The notes under the pieces were generated by a model that saw only the letters and a list, made by a program, of their open reading frames with translations, did no database searches and was not told the origin of the DNA. Both the position numbers and the translations under genes were made by a program. 64,000 bases of DNA, from positions 2,046,001-2,110,000 of the forward strand of contig NZ_LT627736.1 in the NCBI RefSeq assembly GCF_900102005.1. The letters are read 5' to 3'. This stretch comes from Microbacterium sp. LKL04 (lineage in GTDB: Bacteria; Actinomycetota; Actinomycetes; Actinomycetales; Microbacteriaceae). Shown here piece by piece: positions 41,127 through 51,900 of this stretch (positions within the stretch are counted from its first letter, which is position 1; each line of letters opens with the position of its first letter).

Positions 41127-41636
41127 ATGGAGCCCGAACTGCAGACCGACACCGTCGTCCGTCCCGTTCGCGACGTGGACGCCGAGGCCCTCGGCCGAGT
41201 GCACGCGACGTGCTGGCACGAGACCTACGACCACCTCATCAGCAAGGCCGCCCTCGAGAACGTCTCGGCCCGCCGACTCGCGGAACTCTGGACCCACTGG
41301 GCTCAGCAGGGACCCGACTTCAACATGGTCGCGGCCCTCGTGAACGGCGAGATAGTGGGGTTCGCCGGATCGGGCCCCGCCCGCGACCGCGATGCGCCGC
41401 GCAACCGCGAGCTGTACTTCATCTATCTGCTCGACGCCTGGCACGGCACCGGCATCGGCCAGCGCCTGTTCGACGCCGTCGTCCCCGAGGCCGACAGCGA
41501 GCTCTACCTCTGGGTCGCCGAGGACAACCCCCGCGCCCACCGGTTCTACACCCGCAACGGGTTCACCCTCGACGGGGCGAGCCACACCGAACCCTTCCTC
41601 GGCGAAACGCTGACGGAAGTCCGCTTCGTGCGCTGA
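41127..41636 (+). CDS. GNAT family N-acetyltransferase
   Basis: This 169-residue protein has the GNAT fold, with the beta-bulge strand LYFIYLLDAWHGTGIGQRLFD. The GTGIGQ segment is the acetyl-CoA pyrophosphate loop, and the end NPRAHRFYTRNGF is typical of RimI-like members. The early motif HATCWHETYDHLI is common in members acting on small molecules. The acceptor is unknown. It ends at a perfect 16-bp hairpin shared with the convergent cytochrome gene. Confidence 0.88.
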   Translation: MEPELQTDTVVRPVRDVDAEALGRVHATCWHETYDHLISKAALENVSARRLAELWTHWAQQGPDFNMVAALVNGEIVGFAGSGPARDRDAPRNRELYFIYLLDAWHGTGIGQRLFDAVVPEADSELYLWVAEDNPRAHRFYTRNGFTLDGASHTEPFLGETLTEVRFVR

Positions 41637-41653
41637 CGCACGAGCGCGAGACT

Positions 41654-41691
41654 CGACGGCGCGGCATCCCGTCTCGGATGCCGCGCCGTCG
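41654..41691. terminator. Bidirectional terminator, 16-bp perfect stem
   Basis: CGACGGCGCGGCATCC (41654-41669) pairs perfectly with GGATGCCGCGCCGTCG (41676-41691) around a CGTCTC loop. It lies between two convergent genes and so can end transcription from both sides. The stem contains the GCGGCATCC/GGATGCCGC word pair. Confidence 0.85.
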
Positions 41692-41733
41692 GACTTTGTG
41701 GCGGGGTGTGCGGGTGACGGGTCTTCGGCCGGA

Positions 41734-43527
41734 TCAGCGACTCTTGACCTCGCCGAACAGCCGCGCGATCGGGGCGACGACGAGCGGACGCATCGCGACG
41801 TACGCCGCGACGGTGACGGCGATCGAGAGCGCGAAGAGCCAGAAGCCGGTCCAGTTGTCGGCGTACGCCTCGGGATCGGTGGATCCGGTCGCCGCGTACA
41901 TGTGGCCGAGGTTCCGGAGGGCTCCGGTCGACAGCACGAGGGCGACGTGTACGACGATGAACAGGACGAAGTAGAGCATCGTCGGGAAGTGCAGCTTGCG
42001 CGCCCACTCGACGGGGTAGAGCCTGTTCAGTGTCGTCGCCTGCTTGGGCCACACGGCGCTCATGCGGTAGCCGGTGATCGCGGCGAGCGGGGCGGCGATG
42101 AAGATCGTGGCGAAGTAGGCGAGCTGCTGGAGAGCGTTGTAGTTCACCCAGCCGTTCTCGGTCGGCCAGTCGAGGGAGACGTACTGCATGGCCGCCGACA
42201 GCGCGTTGGGGAACACCTCCCACGAGGTCGGGATCACCCGCATCCACTGGCCGGTCACGAACAGCAGCACGACGAAGATCAGACCGTTCGCGAGCCACAG
42301 GACGTCGAGGGCCTGGTGAAGCCAGAGCGTCAGACTCATCCGGCGTTTGCGGTCCTTCTTCGAGATCCAGAAAGCCGCGGGGCGCTTCTCCGATCTGACC
42401 TGCAACCCGGTGCGAATGATCAGCACGATGAAGAACGCGTTGAGGAAGTGCGACCAGTTCAGCCACGCGGGGAACCCGACGGGCGCCCCCTCGGGCAGGT
42501 GGTATTCGCCCGGGTAGGTCGCGAGAAAGTCCTGTAGCGGTTCGAGACTGAGGACCCAGCGGACGGCGAGGACCGCCATCGCCGCGACGTAGAGGACGGC
42601 CCCGCCGCCGAGGACCACCACGCCGACCCACTGCGCCTTCGCGAACGGGCCGATGCGCGCGGGATCGGGCTTCGGGTCCGGGCGCCGAGCGACGCCGGCG
42701 TGCGCGAGCGCGCGCTCCGCGAGCGGAGCGCGCGGGGTGTCGGGGGCCGCGGGGGTGGGGGGCGCGGGCGCGGTCGGGGCGGCGGGCGCGGGGGTCGGGG
42801 CGGCGGGCGCGGGGGTCGGGGCGGCGGGTTTGGGCGCGGACTCCGGCTCCGAGGACGCCGAGACTGCACGCTCGCGCCGAGACTGCGGCGTGAGATCGCT
42901 GTCTCGGTCGCCACGTGCAGTCTCGCGGGATGGGGGCGCGGCGCGCGGCGCGGGCGTGGTCTCGGCGGGGGGCCAGGCGTCCTCGCCGGCGGCGCGCGGG
43001 AGGCCTCGGCGGACCGCGCCGGCCGCGGGGATGGATGCGGCGACGGGGGCGCTCTCGGGGGGCGCCGCCCCCGAGTCGTCGGTAGGGCGGGGCGCGGATG
43101 CCGCCGTGGATGCGGGGGGCGCAGCTTCCGGCGCCGGGCGATGCTCCGCCGGTGCCGCGCCTTCGGCCGGCGACGGGCCGGTGGATGCGGGAGGCCAGGG
43201 CTCGCCGCCGGGGGTGCGCGGGAGTCCGCGTCGTGTCGCGGTAGCCGGAGACGCGGCGGGGTGCGGGGGCGCGGCGGGGTGCGGGGGCGCGGCATCCTCT
43301 GCCGTCCCCGAGGCGGGAGCCGGCGGCGCAGACTTGGCCGGCGGTGTCGTCGCGGACTCGGTGCGCGACGTCACCACATCAGCGGTCGGCGTCTCCGCGG
43401 CCACGTCGGCGGCCGGGGCCGTGGCTGCGTCGGCGACCGATGCCGGGGCCTCCGTCGGGGGCGGCCAGGGGTCGCCACCGGAGGCGCGCGGAAGCCCCCG
43501 GCGCACGGAACGCGCGTATGTCGCCAT
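41734..43527 (-). CDS. Cytochrome b561-like membrane protein with repeated RRGLPR tail
   Basis: This 597-residue protein has a long, disordered Pro/Ala-rich N-terminal region (1-290). A C-terminal membrane domain follows, with about five hydrophobic segments and His candidates for haem ([36 protein letters not shown]). This fits prokaryotic cytochrome b561/Ni-Fe-hydrogenase-type b subunits. The tail contains RRGLPR-x2-G-x3-WPP three times (residues 9-23, 99-113 and 173-187). It lies 7 bp after etfA in the ETF operon, so it may pass electrons between ETF and the quinone pool. That link is inferred. Confidence 0.85.
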   Translation of the reverse strand: MATYARSVRRGLPRASGGDPWPPPTEAPASVADAATAPAADVAAETPTADVVTSRTESATTPPAKSAPPAPASGTAEDAAPPHPAAPPHPAASPATATRRGLPRTPGGEPWPPASTGPSPAEGAAPAEHRPAPEAAPPASTAASAPRPTDDSGAAPPESAPVAASIPAAGAVRRGLPRAAGEDAWPPAETTPAPRAAPPSRETARGDRDSDLTPQSRRERAVSASSEPESAPKPAAPTPAPAAPTPAPAAPTAPAPPTPAAPDTPRAPLAERALAHAGVARRPDPKPDPARIGPFAKAQWVGVVVLGGGAVLYVAAMAVLAVRWVLSLEPLQDFLATYPGEYHLPEGAPVGFPAWLNWSHFLNAFFIVLIIRTGLQVRSEKRPAAFWISKKDRKRRMSLTLWLHQALDVLWLANGLIFVVLLFVTGQWMRVIPTSWEVFPNALSAAMQYVSLDWPTENGWVNYNALQQLAYFATIFIAAPLAAITGYRMSAVWPKQATTLNRLYPVEWARKLHFPTMLYFVLFIVVHVALVLSTGALRNLGHMYAATGSTDPEAYADNWTGFWLFALSIAVTVAAYVAMRPLVVAPIARLFGEVKSR

Positions 43528-43534
43528 CCGCTTT

Positions 43535-44524
43535 CTACTTCTTTCCCGCCTCGAGCGCCGCGATCAGCTGCGGCACGACGGTGAACAGGTCTCCGACGAC
43601 ACCGAAATCGGCGATGTCGAAGATCGGTGCCTCTCCATCTTTGTTCACTGCGACGATCGTTTTCGCCGTCTGCATGCCCGCCTTGTGCTGGATGGCGCCC
43701 GAGATGCCGAGGGCGACATACAGCTGCGGCGAGACCGAGACGCCGGTCTGACCGACCTGATAGGAGTACGGCACGTAACCGGCGTCCACCGCGGCGCGGG
43801 AGGCACCGACCGCTGCGCCGAGGACGTCGGCAAGCTGCTCGACCAGGGCGAATTGATCTGCGGAACCCAGTCCGCGTCCGCCCGAGACGACCTTCGCCGC
43901 CCCGCGGAGTTCGGGGCGGCTCGAGACGGCGACCGCCTCGTCGAAACCCGTGATGGTGGCAGCGGGCGCTCCTGATGCCTCGACCTGCAGCGCGACGACC
44001 GCCGGTGCGTCGACGGCCTCCGCACGCGCGTCGACGGCACCCTGACGGATGGTCACGACGAGAGGGCCGAAGGTGGCTCCCGCGGTGACGTTGTAGGCGC
44101 CGCCGTAGACGGAGTGCTGAGCGAGGACGCCGTCGTCGTCGCGCGAGACGCCGACGGCGTCGACGCACAGCGCGGCCGAGGTGCGGGCGGCGAACCGGCC
44201 GGCCACATCCCGGCCCTCGATGGAGTTCGAGACGAGGACGGCGTCAGGCTGCACGAGAGCGGATGCCGCAGCCACCGCGTCGACGACCGGCACAGTGAGG
44301 GCTGAGTCGGCACCGCCGAGGCCGGCGGTCAGGACCGTCGCCGCTCCGAGGGATCCGGCGGCGCGCGCGAGATCGGCGTGCCGGGATTCGTCGGCGACGA
44401 CGAGGACGACAGGGGTGCCGATCGAGGCGCCGGCGCCGATGAGACCGGCGGCGGAGGCGGCCAGTTCCCCGGCAGGTGTCACGTCGAGCCAGATGAGGAC
44501 GGCGTCAGGGGCGAAGTCGGTCAC
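43535..44524 (-). CDS. etfA: Electron transfer flavoprotein alpha subunit
   Basis: This 329-residue ETF alpha subunit has an N-terminal nucleotide-binding-like domain and a C-terminal FAD domain containing [44 protein letters not shown], and [19 protein letters not shown]. It carries electrons from acyl-CoA dehydrogenases and related enzymes. GAGGAG lies 7 nt before the GTG at 44524, so I prefer it to the GTG at 44545, which overlaps the etfB stop by GTGA but has no ribosome site. It is cotranscribed with etfB and the cytochrome gene. Confidence 0.94.
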   Translation of the reverse strand: MTDFAPDAVLIWLDVTPAGELAASAAGLIGAGASIGTPVVLVVADESRHADLARAAGSLGAATVLTAGLGGADSALTVPVVDAVAAASALVQPDAVLVSNSIEGRDVAGRFAARTSAALCVDAVGVSRDDDGVLAQHSVYGGAYNVTAGATFGPLVVTIRQGAVDARAEAVDAPAVVALQVEASGAPAATITGFDEAVAVSSRPELRGAAKVVSGGRGLGSADQFALVEQLADVLGAAVGASRAAVDAGYVPYSYQVGQTGVSVSPQLYVALGISGAIQHKAGMQTAKTIVAVNKDGEAPIFDIADFGVVGDLFTVVPQLIAALEAGKK

Positions 44525-44541
44525 GATGTTCTCCTCGAGTC

Positions 44542-45318
44542 TCACGCCAGCCGGTTCTCGACGAGGAATACGGCGAGCTTCTCACCGGCATCCCCCTCGT
44601 CGACGATCTTCATGCCCGCCTGACGCGGCGGCTTCTGCGCGACCGCGGTCATGATCGACTGCGGGGCGGATGCCGGGTCGACGTCGACGTCGAGATCGGC
44701 GAGCGACAGCACCTCGAACGGCTTCTTCTTCGCCGCCATGATGCCCTTGAAGTTGGCGAAGCGGGCGTCGGGCAGTGCTTCGGTGATCGAGATGACGGCG
44801 GGGAGCGGCGCGGTGAGCGACGCGGTGCCGAAGTCCGTCGCACGCGTGCCGCTGACGGCGTCGGCCGTGATCTCGACGGCGGACAGAGCGGTGGCCTGCG
44901 GGACGCCGAGATGCTCGGCGAGCATGGCGGGGAGGACGCCGCCCGCGCCGTCGGTGGAGAGGTTGCCGGTGATCACGAGGTCGAAGCCGGTGCGGCGAAG
45001 CGCCGCAGCGAGGACGCGGGCGGTGACGCCGAGGTCGGCGCCACGGAGGGCGTCGTCAGTGACCTGGACGGCGGAGTGAGCCCCCATCGCGAGGCCCTTG
45101 CGGAGGGAGGCGGTCGCTGCATCCGACGCCATCGTCATGACGACGACCTCGGTGCCGTCGTTTGCCTCGGAGTACGTCAAGGCGGCTTCGAGCGCGCGCT
45201 CACCGATCTCATCGAGGACGCGCTCGGACGCGTCACGCGCGGCGAGCCCCGTCTCGAGGTCGAGCGTGCGCTCACCCCAGGTGTCCGGCACTTCTTTCAG
45301 CAGGACGACGATCTTCAT
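44542..45318 (-). CDS. etfB: Electron transfer flavoprotein beta subunit
   Basis: This 258-residue ETF beta subunit begins [14 protein letters not shown] and has the AMP-site region [32 protein letters not shown]. The C-terminal arm around [23 protein letters not shown] carries the recognition loop for partner dehydrogenases. It pairs with EtfA to shuttle electrons. It is the first gene of the operon, with GAGGAG a few bases before the ATG and a TAGACT -10 box about 25 nt upstream. Confidence 0.95.
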   Translation of the reverse strand: MKIVVLLKEVPDTWGERTLDLETGLAARDASERVLDEIGERALEAALTYSEANDGTEVVVMTMASDAATASLRKGLAMGAHSAVQVTDDALRGADLGVTARVLAAALRRTGFDLVITGNLSTDGAGGVLPAMLAEHLGVPQATALSAVEITADAVSGTRATDFGTASLTAPLPAVISITEALPDARFANFKGIMAAKKKPFEVLSLADLDVDVDPASAPQSIMTAVAQKPPRQAGMKIVDEGDAGEKLAVFLVENRLA

Positions 45319-45339
45319 TGACTCCTCCTCGGCATCGCC

Positions 45340-45885
45340 TCAGAGTCTACGGTCGGGCGCGAGGGTGCCGGTGTCTGGGACGGGACCCGGCGGCGCGAGT
45401 GACGTCGGACGGCCGCGGATCGCGAGAGTCACGATGATCGACCCGGCGACGGCGAGGCCGACGAGGGATGCCCGCATCATCGGGTTCGGGTATGCCGCAT
45501 CGGCGATCAGAGCAAACCCCGCACCGAGAGCGCTGCCCACGAGGATCGCCGCGACAGGCGCGCCCCGCGGCTCGCGATATCGGGCGATCATCACCAGCTC
45601 GACGAGAGCCCAGAGCAAGGTTGCCGTCCATAAGCCCGCGAAGACGGTGAACGGCATGAAGGCGATCACGAGGAGCGTCGGGAACTCCCCTGGAGCCCAA
45701 GCCCAGACCTCTCGCACGCCCAGCGCGACACCAGCAAGGAGACCGAAGGGAACGTCGCGAATCGCGGGACGAGGACCGGGGCTTTCACGTGCCCGACGAT
45801 AGGGACCCGCGCCTGACGACCGCGGTGCTGCGGATGACCATGGCGGCTTGCGAACTCGGTGGTCGAGTTGTGGAGAAGTCCTCAC
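45340..45885 (-). CDS. Small putative membrane protein
   Basis: This is an open frame of 181 residues with about four hydrophobic segments (from about residue 46: PFGLLAGVALGV, LLVIAFMPFTVFAGLWTATLLW, and two near the C-terminus), ending in a Pro-rich tail. I do not recognise a family. The first ~40 residues are basic and low in hydrophobicity, so the true start may lie further downstream than the ATG at 45885, perhaps at a non-ATG codon. The stop is 21 bp upstream of the etfB start. Confidence 0.5.
   Translation of the reverse strand: MRTSPQLDHRVRKPPWSSAAPRSSGAGPYRRARESPGPRPAIRDVPFGLLAGVALGVREVWAWAPGEFPTLLVIAFMPFTVFAGLWTATLLWALVELVMIARYREPRGAPVAAILVGSALGAGFALIADAAYPNPMMRASLVGLAVAGSIIVTLAIRGRPTSLAPPGPVPDTGTLAPDRRL
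45344..45349 (-). promoter_or_regulatory. -10 box of the ETF operon
   Basis: TAGACT on the minus strand, 25 nt before the etfB ATG and upstream of its GAGGAG site. This operon therefore has a short leader with a ribosome site, unlike the leaderless starts nearby. Confidence 0.45.
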
Positions 45886-46012
45886 GACGGTCGTGCGTCA
45901 CTCAGCGCGATCGGGAAAGATGAGTGATTTCTCATTTTCGGAGTTGTTCATAACGGGTGGTTTCGGCGGTTTTCGGGGTCGCGATGTCGGAGGTCGGTGC
46001 GAGAGTTCGGGT

Positions 46013-47335
46013 ATGACGGACGCAGCGGAAACCCCCGATGGTGAGGCGTATCTCGCCGCCATCGAGGGGATCGTCGCGGACGTTGAGGACATCGGTGTCG
46101 AGTTCGCTCGGGTGAAGATTCGTGAGCTGCGCGCCCTGGCCGCCGCGGGGCGGCTGGCGGACGAGCAGGGCGCACCTCGGAACGCCAGAGTTCAGGTGCA
46201 CGACATGGTGCTCCGGTCGATCTCCGCCGAGGTCGCCGGGGTGATGCGGCTCACCGACCGGGCGGTGCAACGTCGGATCGGTGAGGCTCGGGTGACGATC
46301 GAAGGATTCCCCGCCGCGGTCGCCGCATGGGAAGCCGGACGGATCGTTCAGGGACACGTGAAAGCAATCGTCGACGCCGGGCTGAACCTCCCCGCGGAGT
46401 TGTGGGCCGAGTTCGAGGCCATCGCGATCGAACGCTGCGACGGCCAGACGCCGAACCGAGTCCGAGGTGAGCTCGAGATCCTCGCCCACCGGATGCACCC
46501 ACGATCGTTCGCGGAACGACATGAAGAGGCTTCGGCGGGTCGATGCGTGCGACTCATGCCCGGGCGCGATGGCATGTCGGATCTGATCGCCACTTTGCCG
46601 ACCGTGATCGCGGAGGGGATCCACGACCGACTGACACAGCAGGCACGGGCGATCATCGACACCCGCGCTGAGCGCGCATCAGGCGAGAGCGCCGACGTTG
46701 TCGCGACAGATGCACGATCGACGGACCAGGTCCGCGCGGACGTCTTCGCTGACCTCCTCCTTGCGGGGACCCCGGCGTTGGATGACACCCGTGACACGAC
46801 CGCCGGCCCGCTCGGCGCGATCCGTGCTCGGGTGCAGGTTCTCGTCCCCGCTGCGACCTTGACTGGTGCGGATGACGGGCCGTGCGATCTCGCCGGTCGC
46901 TCCCCCATCGATCCCGCCACCGCCCGGGTGCTGGCCGGGTCGACGCACGTCTGGGAGCGCCTGTTCCACGACCCTGCGACCGGGGTGACCGTCGCGACCG
47001 ACTCGTACCGGGTCCCGTCGGGGATGCGACGGTTCCTGCAAGCCCGCGACCAGCACTGCCGGTTCCCCGGATGCCGCGTCGCCGCGATCCGCTGCGAGGT
47101 CGACCACACCCACGACCACGCCCTCGGCGGGAAAACAGAACTGAGCAACCTCGCACACCTGTGCCAGCGGCATCATTCGATGAAGCAATTCACCGCCTGG
47201 CGGGTGCGACAACTGTCGGGTGGAGTCCTCGAATGGACCTCACCCGTCGGCAGGACCTACAGAGAAGACGCACCCACACCGGCCGTCGCTTTCACCCCTG
47301 CCGCAGCACACCCCGGCGACCCCGCACCCTTCTGA
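46013..47335 (+). CDS. DUF222 domain HNH endonuclease
   Basis: This 440-residue protein has an N-terminal helical DUF222 (13E12 repeat) domain and a C-terminal HNH nuclease motif. The zinc Cys pair is in QHCRFPGCR, the DH of CEVDHTHDH holds the catalytic His, and HLCQRHHSMKQ closes the site. Actinobacterial genomes carry many such copies, with unknown DNA targets and possible mobile or intron-like origins. I chose the ATG at 46013; an ATG at 45920 is in frame but lies in an A+T-rich stretch that looks like a promoter. Two tandem 29-bp repeats follow shortly after the stop. Confidence 0.88.
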   Translation: MTDAAETPDGEAYLAAIEGIVADVEDIGVEFARVKIRELRALAAAGRLADEQGAPRNARVQVHDMVLRSISAEVAGVMRLTDRAVQRRIGEARVTIEGFPAAVAAWEAGRIVQGHVKAIVDAGLNLPAELWAEFEAIAIERCDGQTPNRVRGELEILAHRMHPRSFAERHEEASAGRCVRLMPGRDGMSDLIATLPTVIAEGIHDRLTQQARAIIDTRAERASGESADVVATDARSTDQVRADVFADLLLAGTPALDDTRDTTAGPLGAIRARVQVLVPAATLTGADDGPCDLAGRSPIDPATARVLAGSTHVWERLFHDPATGVTVATDSYRVPSGMRRFLQARDQHCRFPGCRVAAIRCEVDHTHDHALGGKTELSNLAHLCQRHHSMKQFTAWRVRQLSGGVLEWTSPVGRTYREDAPTPAVAFTPAAAHPGDPAPF

Positions 47336-47416
47336 GCCGACGCCGAACTGCGCGATCCGAGACCGGTCCTGGCTCGACGCGCCCCGCACCCGCCAGGTCA
47401 GCCCGAGCCTGAGCGG

Positions 47417-47469
47417 TACGCCTGATAACGCACGAACCTGGGCCGTGCGCCTGATGACGCACGAACCTG
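47417..47469. repeat. Two tandem 29-bp repeats after the HNH gene
   Basis: CGCCTGATAACGCACGAACCTG (47419-47440) is repeated as a nearly identical copy at 47448-47469, period 29 bp, with one mismatch. The rest of the 250-bp gap between the HNH and ridA genes is Pro/Arg-like high-G+C sequence in which I see no gene. Confidence 0.75.
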
Positions 47470-47584
47470 ACCGATCCGCGGCTCGGCGCTGCACCACAAC
47501 GCCCACGCCCCACGACCACACCAGCACCCGCCCGAACCACAGCAGTAGCCGACCGTTCGCCCCGGCCACGCGGCCACACCTCGC

Positions 47585-47989
47585 CTACCCGCGCCGCACC
47601 GCCGCGACGGCCTCGATCTCCACGAGCTGGTCCGGATACCCGAGCGCGGCCACGCCGATCAGCGTGCTCGGCACGTCGTGGTCGCCGAAGGCCGCGCGCA
47701 CGACATCCCAGGCCGCGACGAGATCCCTCCGGTCCGCGGAGGCCACCAGCACCCTCGTCGAGGCGACGTCAGTGAGCGCAGCACCCGCGGCATCCAATGC
47801 CACCAGCATCGTCTCGACGCACCGCTGCGCCTGCCCTGCGACGTCGCCGACCGCGACCGTCGAGCCGTCGTCGGCCAGCGGGCACGCTCCGGCGAGGAAA
47901 ACCAGTTCCGCACCGGCCTCGACGCGCGACGCGTAGGCGTACGGCGCCGCGGCGAGACCGCTGGACCGCACCAGACGCACGGCGCTCAT
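47585..47989 (-). CDS. RidA (YjgF/YER057c) family protein
   Basis: This 134-residue trimeric RidA-fold protein ends in the typical pattern [26 protein letters not shown]. The conserved Arg of the active cleft is in ASTRVLVAS. RidA proteins hydrolyse reactive enamines/imines from PLP enzymes; divergent members have other small-molecule roles. Its ATG overlaps the upstream enoyl-CoA hydratase stop (47986-47989), so it may instead serve that pathway. I keep the call at family level. Confidence 0.85.
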   Translation of the reverse strand: MSAVRLVRSSGLAAAPYAYASRVEAGAELVFLAGACPLADDGSTVAVGDVAGQAQRCVETMLVALDAAGAALTDVASTRVLVASADRRDLVAAWDVVRAAFGDHDVPSTLIGVAALGYPDQLVEIEAVAAVRRG

Positions 47990-48762
47990 CGGTGACGGAA
48001 CTCCGGCGTCCGCTTCTCGCGGAAGGCGGCCATGCCCTCCTTCTGGTCCGCGGTGTCGAACAGCCCGGCGAACGCCTGCCGCTCGAAGCGCAACCCTTCG
48101 GCGAGCGTCGATTCCTCCGCCACGTCGAGCGCCGCCGTCGCCGCGTACAGCGCCGGCAACGGCTTCGCCGCGATCGTTTCCGCCGTGCGCTGCGCGTCCT
48201 CCAGAAGCTCCGCCGCGGGGACGACGCGCGAGACCAGCCCGGCACGCTCGGCCTCGTCCGCCGCAAGCTGCCGACCCGTCAGCACGATCTCCGCGGCCTT
48301 GAACGAGCCGATTGCACGCACCAGCCGCTGCGTTCCGCCGAGCCCCGGGATCACCCCGAGACCGATCTCGGGCTGCCCGAAACGCGCAGTGTCCGCCGCG
48401 AGGATGATGTCGCACATCATCGCCAGCTCGCACCCGCCGCCCAGCGCGTAGCCCGCCACCGCAGCGACCGTCGGCGTCCGCACCGCGGCGAACCGCGACC
48501 ACTCGCCGAAGTGGTTCGCGAGCAGCATCTCGCTGCCGCTGAGCGCCTCCATCTCTTTGATGTCCGCCCCCGCCGCGAACGCCCGCTCACTGCCCGTCAC
48601 GACGATCGCGCCGATCCCGGCATCGGCGTCGAAGGCCTCCGCGGCATCCACGACATCGTGCATGACCTGCGCATTCAGGGCGTTCAGCGCCTCGGGCCGG
48701 TTGAGGGTGATCCACCCGACGCGTCCGCGCGTCTCGGTGAGGATGGTCGCGTAATCCGTCAT
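47986..48762 (-). CDS. Enoyl-CoA hydratase
   Basis: This 258-residue crotonase-fold protein carries both catalytic glutamates: Glu112 in [11 protein letters not shown] and Glu132 in [19 protein letters not shown]. The oxyanion-hole stretch is [10 protein letters not shown]. It hydrates trans-2-enoyl-CoA in beta-oxidation; electrons from the preceding dehydrogenase step could reach the ETF encoded 3 kb away. I chose the ATG at 48762; a GTG two codons upstream is also possible. It forms an operon with the RidA-like gene. Confidence 0.93.
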   Translation of the reverse strand: MTDYATILTETRGRVGWITLNRPEALNALNAQVMHDVVDAAEAFDADAGIGAIVVTGSERAFAAGADIKEMEALSGSEMLLANHFGEWSRFAAVRTPTVAAVAGYALGGGCELAMMCDIILAADTARFGQPEIGLGVIPGLGGTQRLVRAIGSFKAAEIVLTGRQLAADEAERAGLVSRVVPAAELLEDAQRTAETIAAKPLPALYAATAALDVAEESTLAEGLRFERQAFAGLFDTADQKEGMAAFREKRTPEFRHR

Positions 48763-48905
48763 GTCCACATGCTCGCAGACGGATGCCGGAACGCGACGTA
48801 CCCTCCCCGTTCACCCGCCGTCCACCGGGCAGTGCACCCCGGACACCCGGCGTCGATAGGACAGAGGTGCGCACGTCGCGCACCACCCCGATCACGAGGA
48901 ATCCG

Positions 48906-51900
48906 ATGCCTTCGCACGCCTTCCGCAGCACCGTCCGGCGCGCCTTCGCGCTGGGTGTCGTCACCACCGTCGCCTGCACACTCACCGTCACCGCCGCCTC
49001 GACAGCGACAGCCGCCGTCGTGCCCGACCCGATCACCCGCTCCGCTCCGGACGCCGCCCTCACGCTGACGCCCGTCGGCTCGTACGAGACCGGCGTCTTC
49101 GACGCGTCGGCAGCAGAGATCGTCGCCGCCTACAAGGACCGCCTGTTCGTCGTCAACGCCCAGGCAGGCGTCATCGACGTGCTCGACGCGTCCGACCCCG
49201 CCGCACCGAAGAAGCTCTTCTCGCTCGCCTCCGACGGCGTCGCGAACTCGGTCGCGATCCGCGAGGACGGCCTCGGCATCGCCGCCATCGAGGCCTCCGA
49301 CAAGACCGCCCCCGGCCACCTCGTCTTCTTCGACGCGGATGCCGCCTCCCCCGCGGCCGCGACCCTCGGCTTCGTGCAGGTCGGCTCCCTGCCCGACATG
49401 GTCACCGTCTCGGCCGACGGCGCGTACGCGGTCGTCGCGAACGAGGGCGAGCCTGCCGACGACTTCAGCTCGGACCCCGAGGGATCGATCGGCGTCGTCG
49501 CACTGCCGACCTCGAAGACCGCCCCGTCGCAGAGCGCCGTCCGCATCGCGGACTTCCACGCCTACGAGGCCGACGGGGCCCTCGACCCCGACGTCCGCGT
49601 CTTCGGTCCGACCCCGCACGGCGACGACCACCCGGTCAGCCGCAACCTCGAGCCCGAGTACATCACCGTCGTGGGCGGCGTCGCGTACGCGACCCTGCAG
49701 GAGGCGAACGCCATCGCGACGGTCGATCTCGCCTCGGCTACCGTCACGGACATCCACGCCCTCGGCTTCAAGGACCACGGCCTCGCGAAGAACGCTCTCG
49801 ACCCGAGCGACCGCGACGACAAGGTCGCCCTCCGCACCTACGAGGGTCTCAAGGGCATGTACCAGCCCGACGCCATCGACTCCTACACCGCCGGCGGCAC
49901 CACCTATCTCGTGACCGCGAACGAGGGCGACGCCCGCGAGTGGGGTGAGTACGCCGAAGCCGTCCGCGCCAAGGACCTCGGCTCCAAGGACCTCGCCCCC
50001 GTCTGCGCCGACAGCCCGGTCGCCGGCAAGCTCGGCAACGCCGACCTCGGCCGCCTGAACGTCACGATCGAGAACGGCCTCGACGCCGACCGCGGCTGCT
50101 ACGAGGAGCTCTACTCCTTCGGCGGCCGCTCGTTCGCGATCTGGACGACCGACGGTGAGCTCGTCTGGGACTCCGGGTCGAGCTTCGAAGAGGTCACCGC
50201 GGCCGCTGCGCCCGAGTTCTTCAACTCCAACCACTCCGAGTCGAACCTCGAGGGCCGCAGCGACGACAAGGGGCCTGAGCCCGAGAGCGTCACGATCGGC
50301 GAGCTGAGCGGGCGCACCTACGCGTTCGTCGGCTTCGAGCGCGTCGGCGGTATCGCGGCGTACGACATCAGCGACCCGGCATCCCCCACGTTCGTCACCT
50401 ACGTCAACAACCGCGACTTCTCGCAGTCCGTCGACGACGGCGGCGACCTCGCCACAGCCGGCGACCTGGGACCCGAGGGGGTCACCTTCATCCCCGCCGA
50501 CCAGTCACCCAGCGGCACCCCGATGCTCGCGGTCGGCAACGAGGTCTCGGGGACGACCACCCTGTTCGCCATCGAGGACGCCCTCGACCCGATCGACATC
50601 GACATCCTGACGATCAACGACTTCCATGGACGCATCGAAGCGGGCAAGGACAGCTCTGCGAACCAGGTCGGCGCCGCCGTCCTCGCCGGTGCTGTGGATG
50701 CCGCCGAGGCGAAGAACCCCAACACGCTGGTCGTCTCGGCCGGCGACAACATCGGCGCGTCGACGTTCACGTCCTTCACCCAGGACGACGAGCCGACCAT
50801 CGACTCGCTGGTCGCTGCCGGGCTCGACGTCTCGGCGGTCGGAAACCACGAGTTCGACCGCGGCTTCGACGACATCACCGACCGCGTCATCCCGTCCTAC
50901 GGGAGCGAGGACTTCGCCCTCGGCGCGAACGTCTATGAGAAGGGCACGACGACCCCCGCCCTCCGCGAGTACACCGTGAAGACGGTCGACGGCGTGCGCG
51001 TGGCGTTCATCGGCACTGTCACCACCGACACCGCGACGATGGTGAGCCCCGACGGCATCGCCGGCATCACCTTCGGCGACCAGCTGACCGCCGCGAACCG
51101 CGTCGCGAAGAAGATCACCGACGGCGACCTCGCCGACGTCACGGTGCTGCTCACCCACTCGGGTACGGCGACATCGAACGACTGCGGCGTCGTGGCATCC
51201 GACCCGTCCGACTTCGGGAAGCTCGTCCGCGGTGCGTCCCCGGACATCGACGCGATCGTCTCGGCGCACACGCACCAGACATACGCATGCGAGGTCGCGG
51301 CGCCGGGCGGCGAGACCCGTCCGGTCATCCAGGCTGCCGAGTACGGCACCGCGATGGGCCGTCTGTCGCTCGAGGTCGACCGTTCCACCAAGGAGCTGCT
51401 GTCGATCGCGGGCACGACCGAGAAGCTCCTCGAGGGGGGCTACGCTCCGGATGCCGCCGTCGCGAAGATCGTGGCCGACGCCACCGCGTACGCCGAGGTC
51501 GAAGGGTCGAAGGAGGTCGGTCGCATCAGCGGCGACATCCTGCGGGGCGGTGTGAAGGGCTCGGACCGCGGCGTCGAATCGACGCTCGGCAACACCGTCG
51601 CGGACGTCTACCTGTGGGCCGCCTCGAACGAGGCCTACAGCGGGACGCCGGCGCAGATCGCTCTCATGAACCCGGGCGGCCTGCGTGCGGACCTGCTGAA
51701 GGGCGAGGACGGCATCGTCAGCTACCGCGAGGTCGCCGACGTGCAGCCGTTCGCGAACACCCTGGTCACCGTTCCCCTGACCGGCGCGCAGATCAAGGCG
51801 ATCCTGGAGCAGCAGTGGAAGGCGACGGGCGAGCGCCCGAAGCTGCACCTGGGCGTCTCGGAGGGCTTCTCTTACGAATACACCGAAGCGACGCCCCTCC

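Noticed and set aside
42700-43584. Gly/Arg-rich frame opposite the cytochrome b tail
   Set aside because: It is the antisense reading of the Pro/Ala repeats. Glycine and arginine richness is expected from that.
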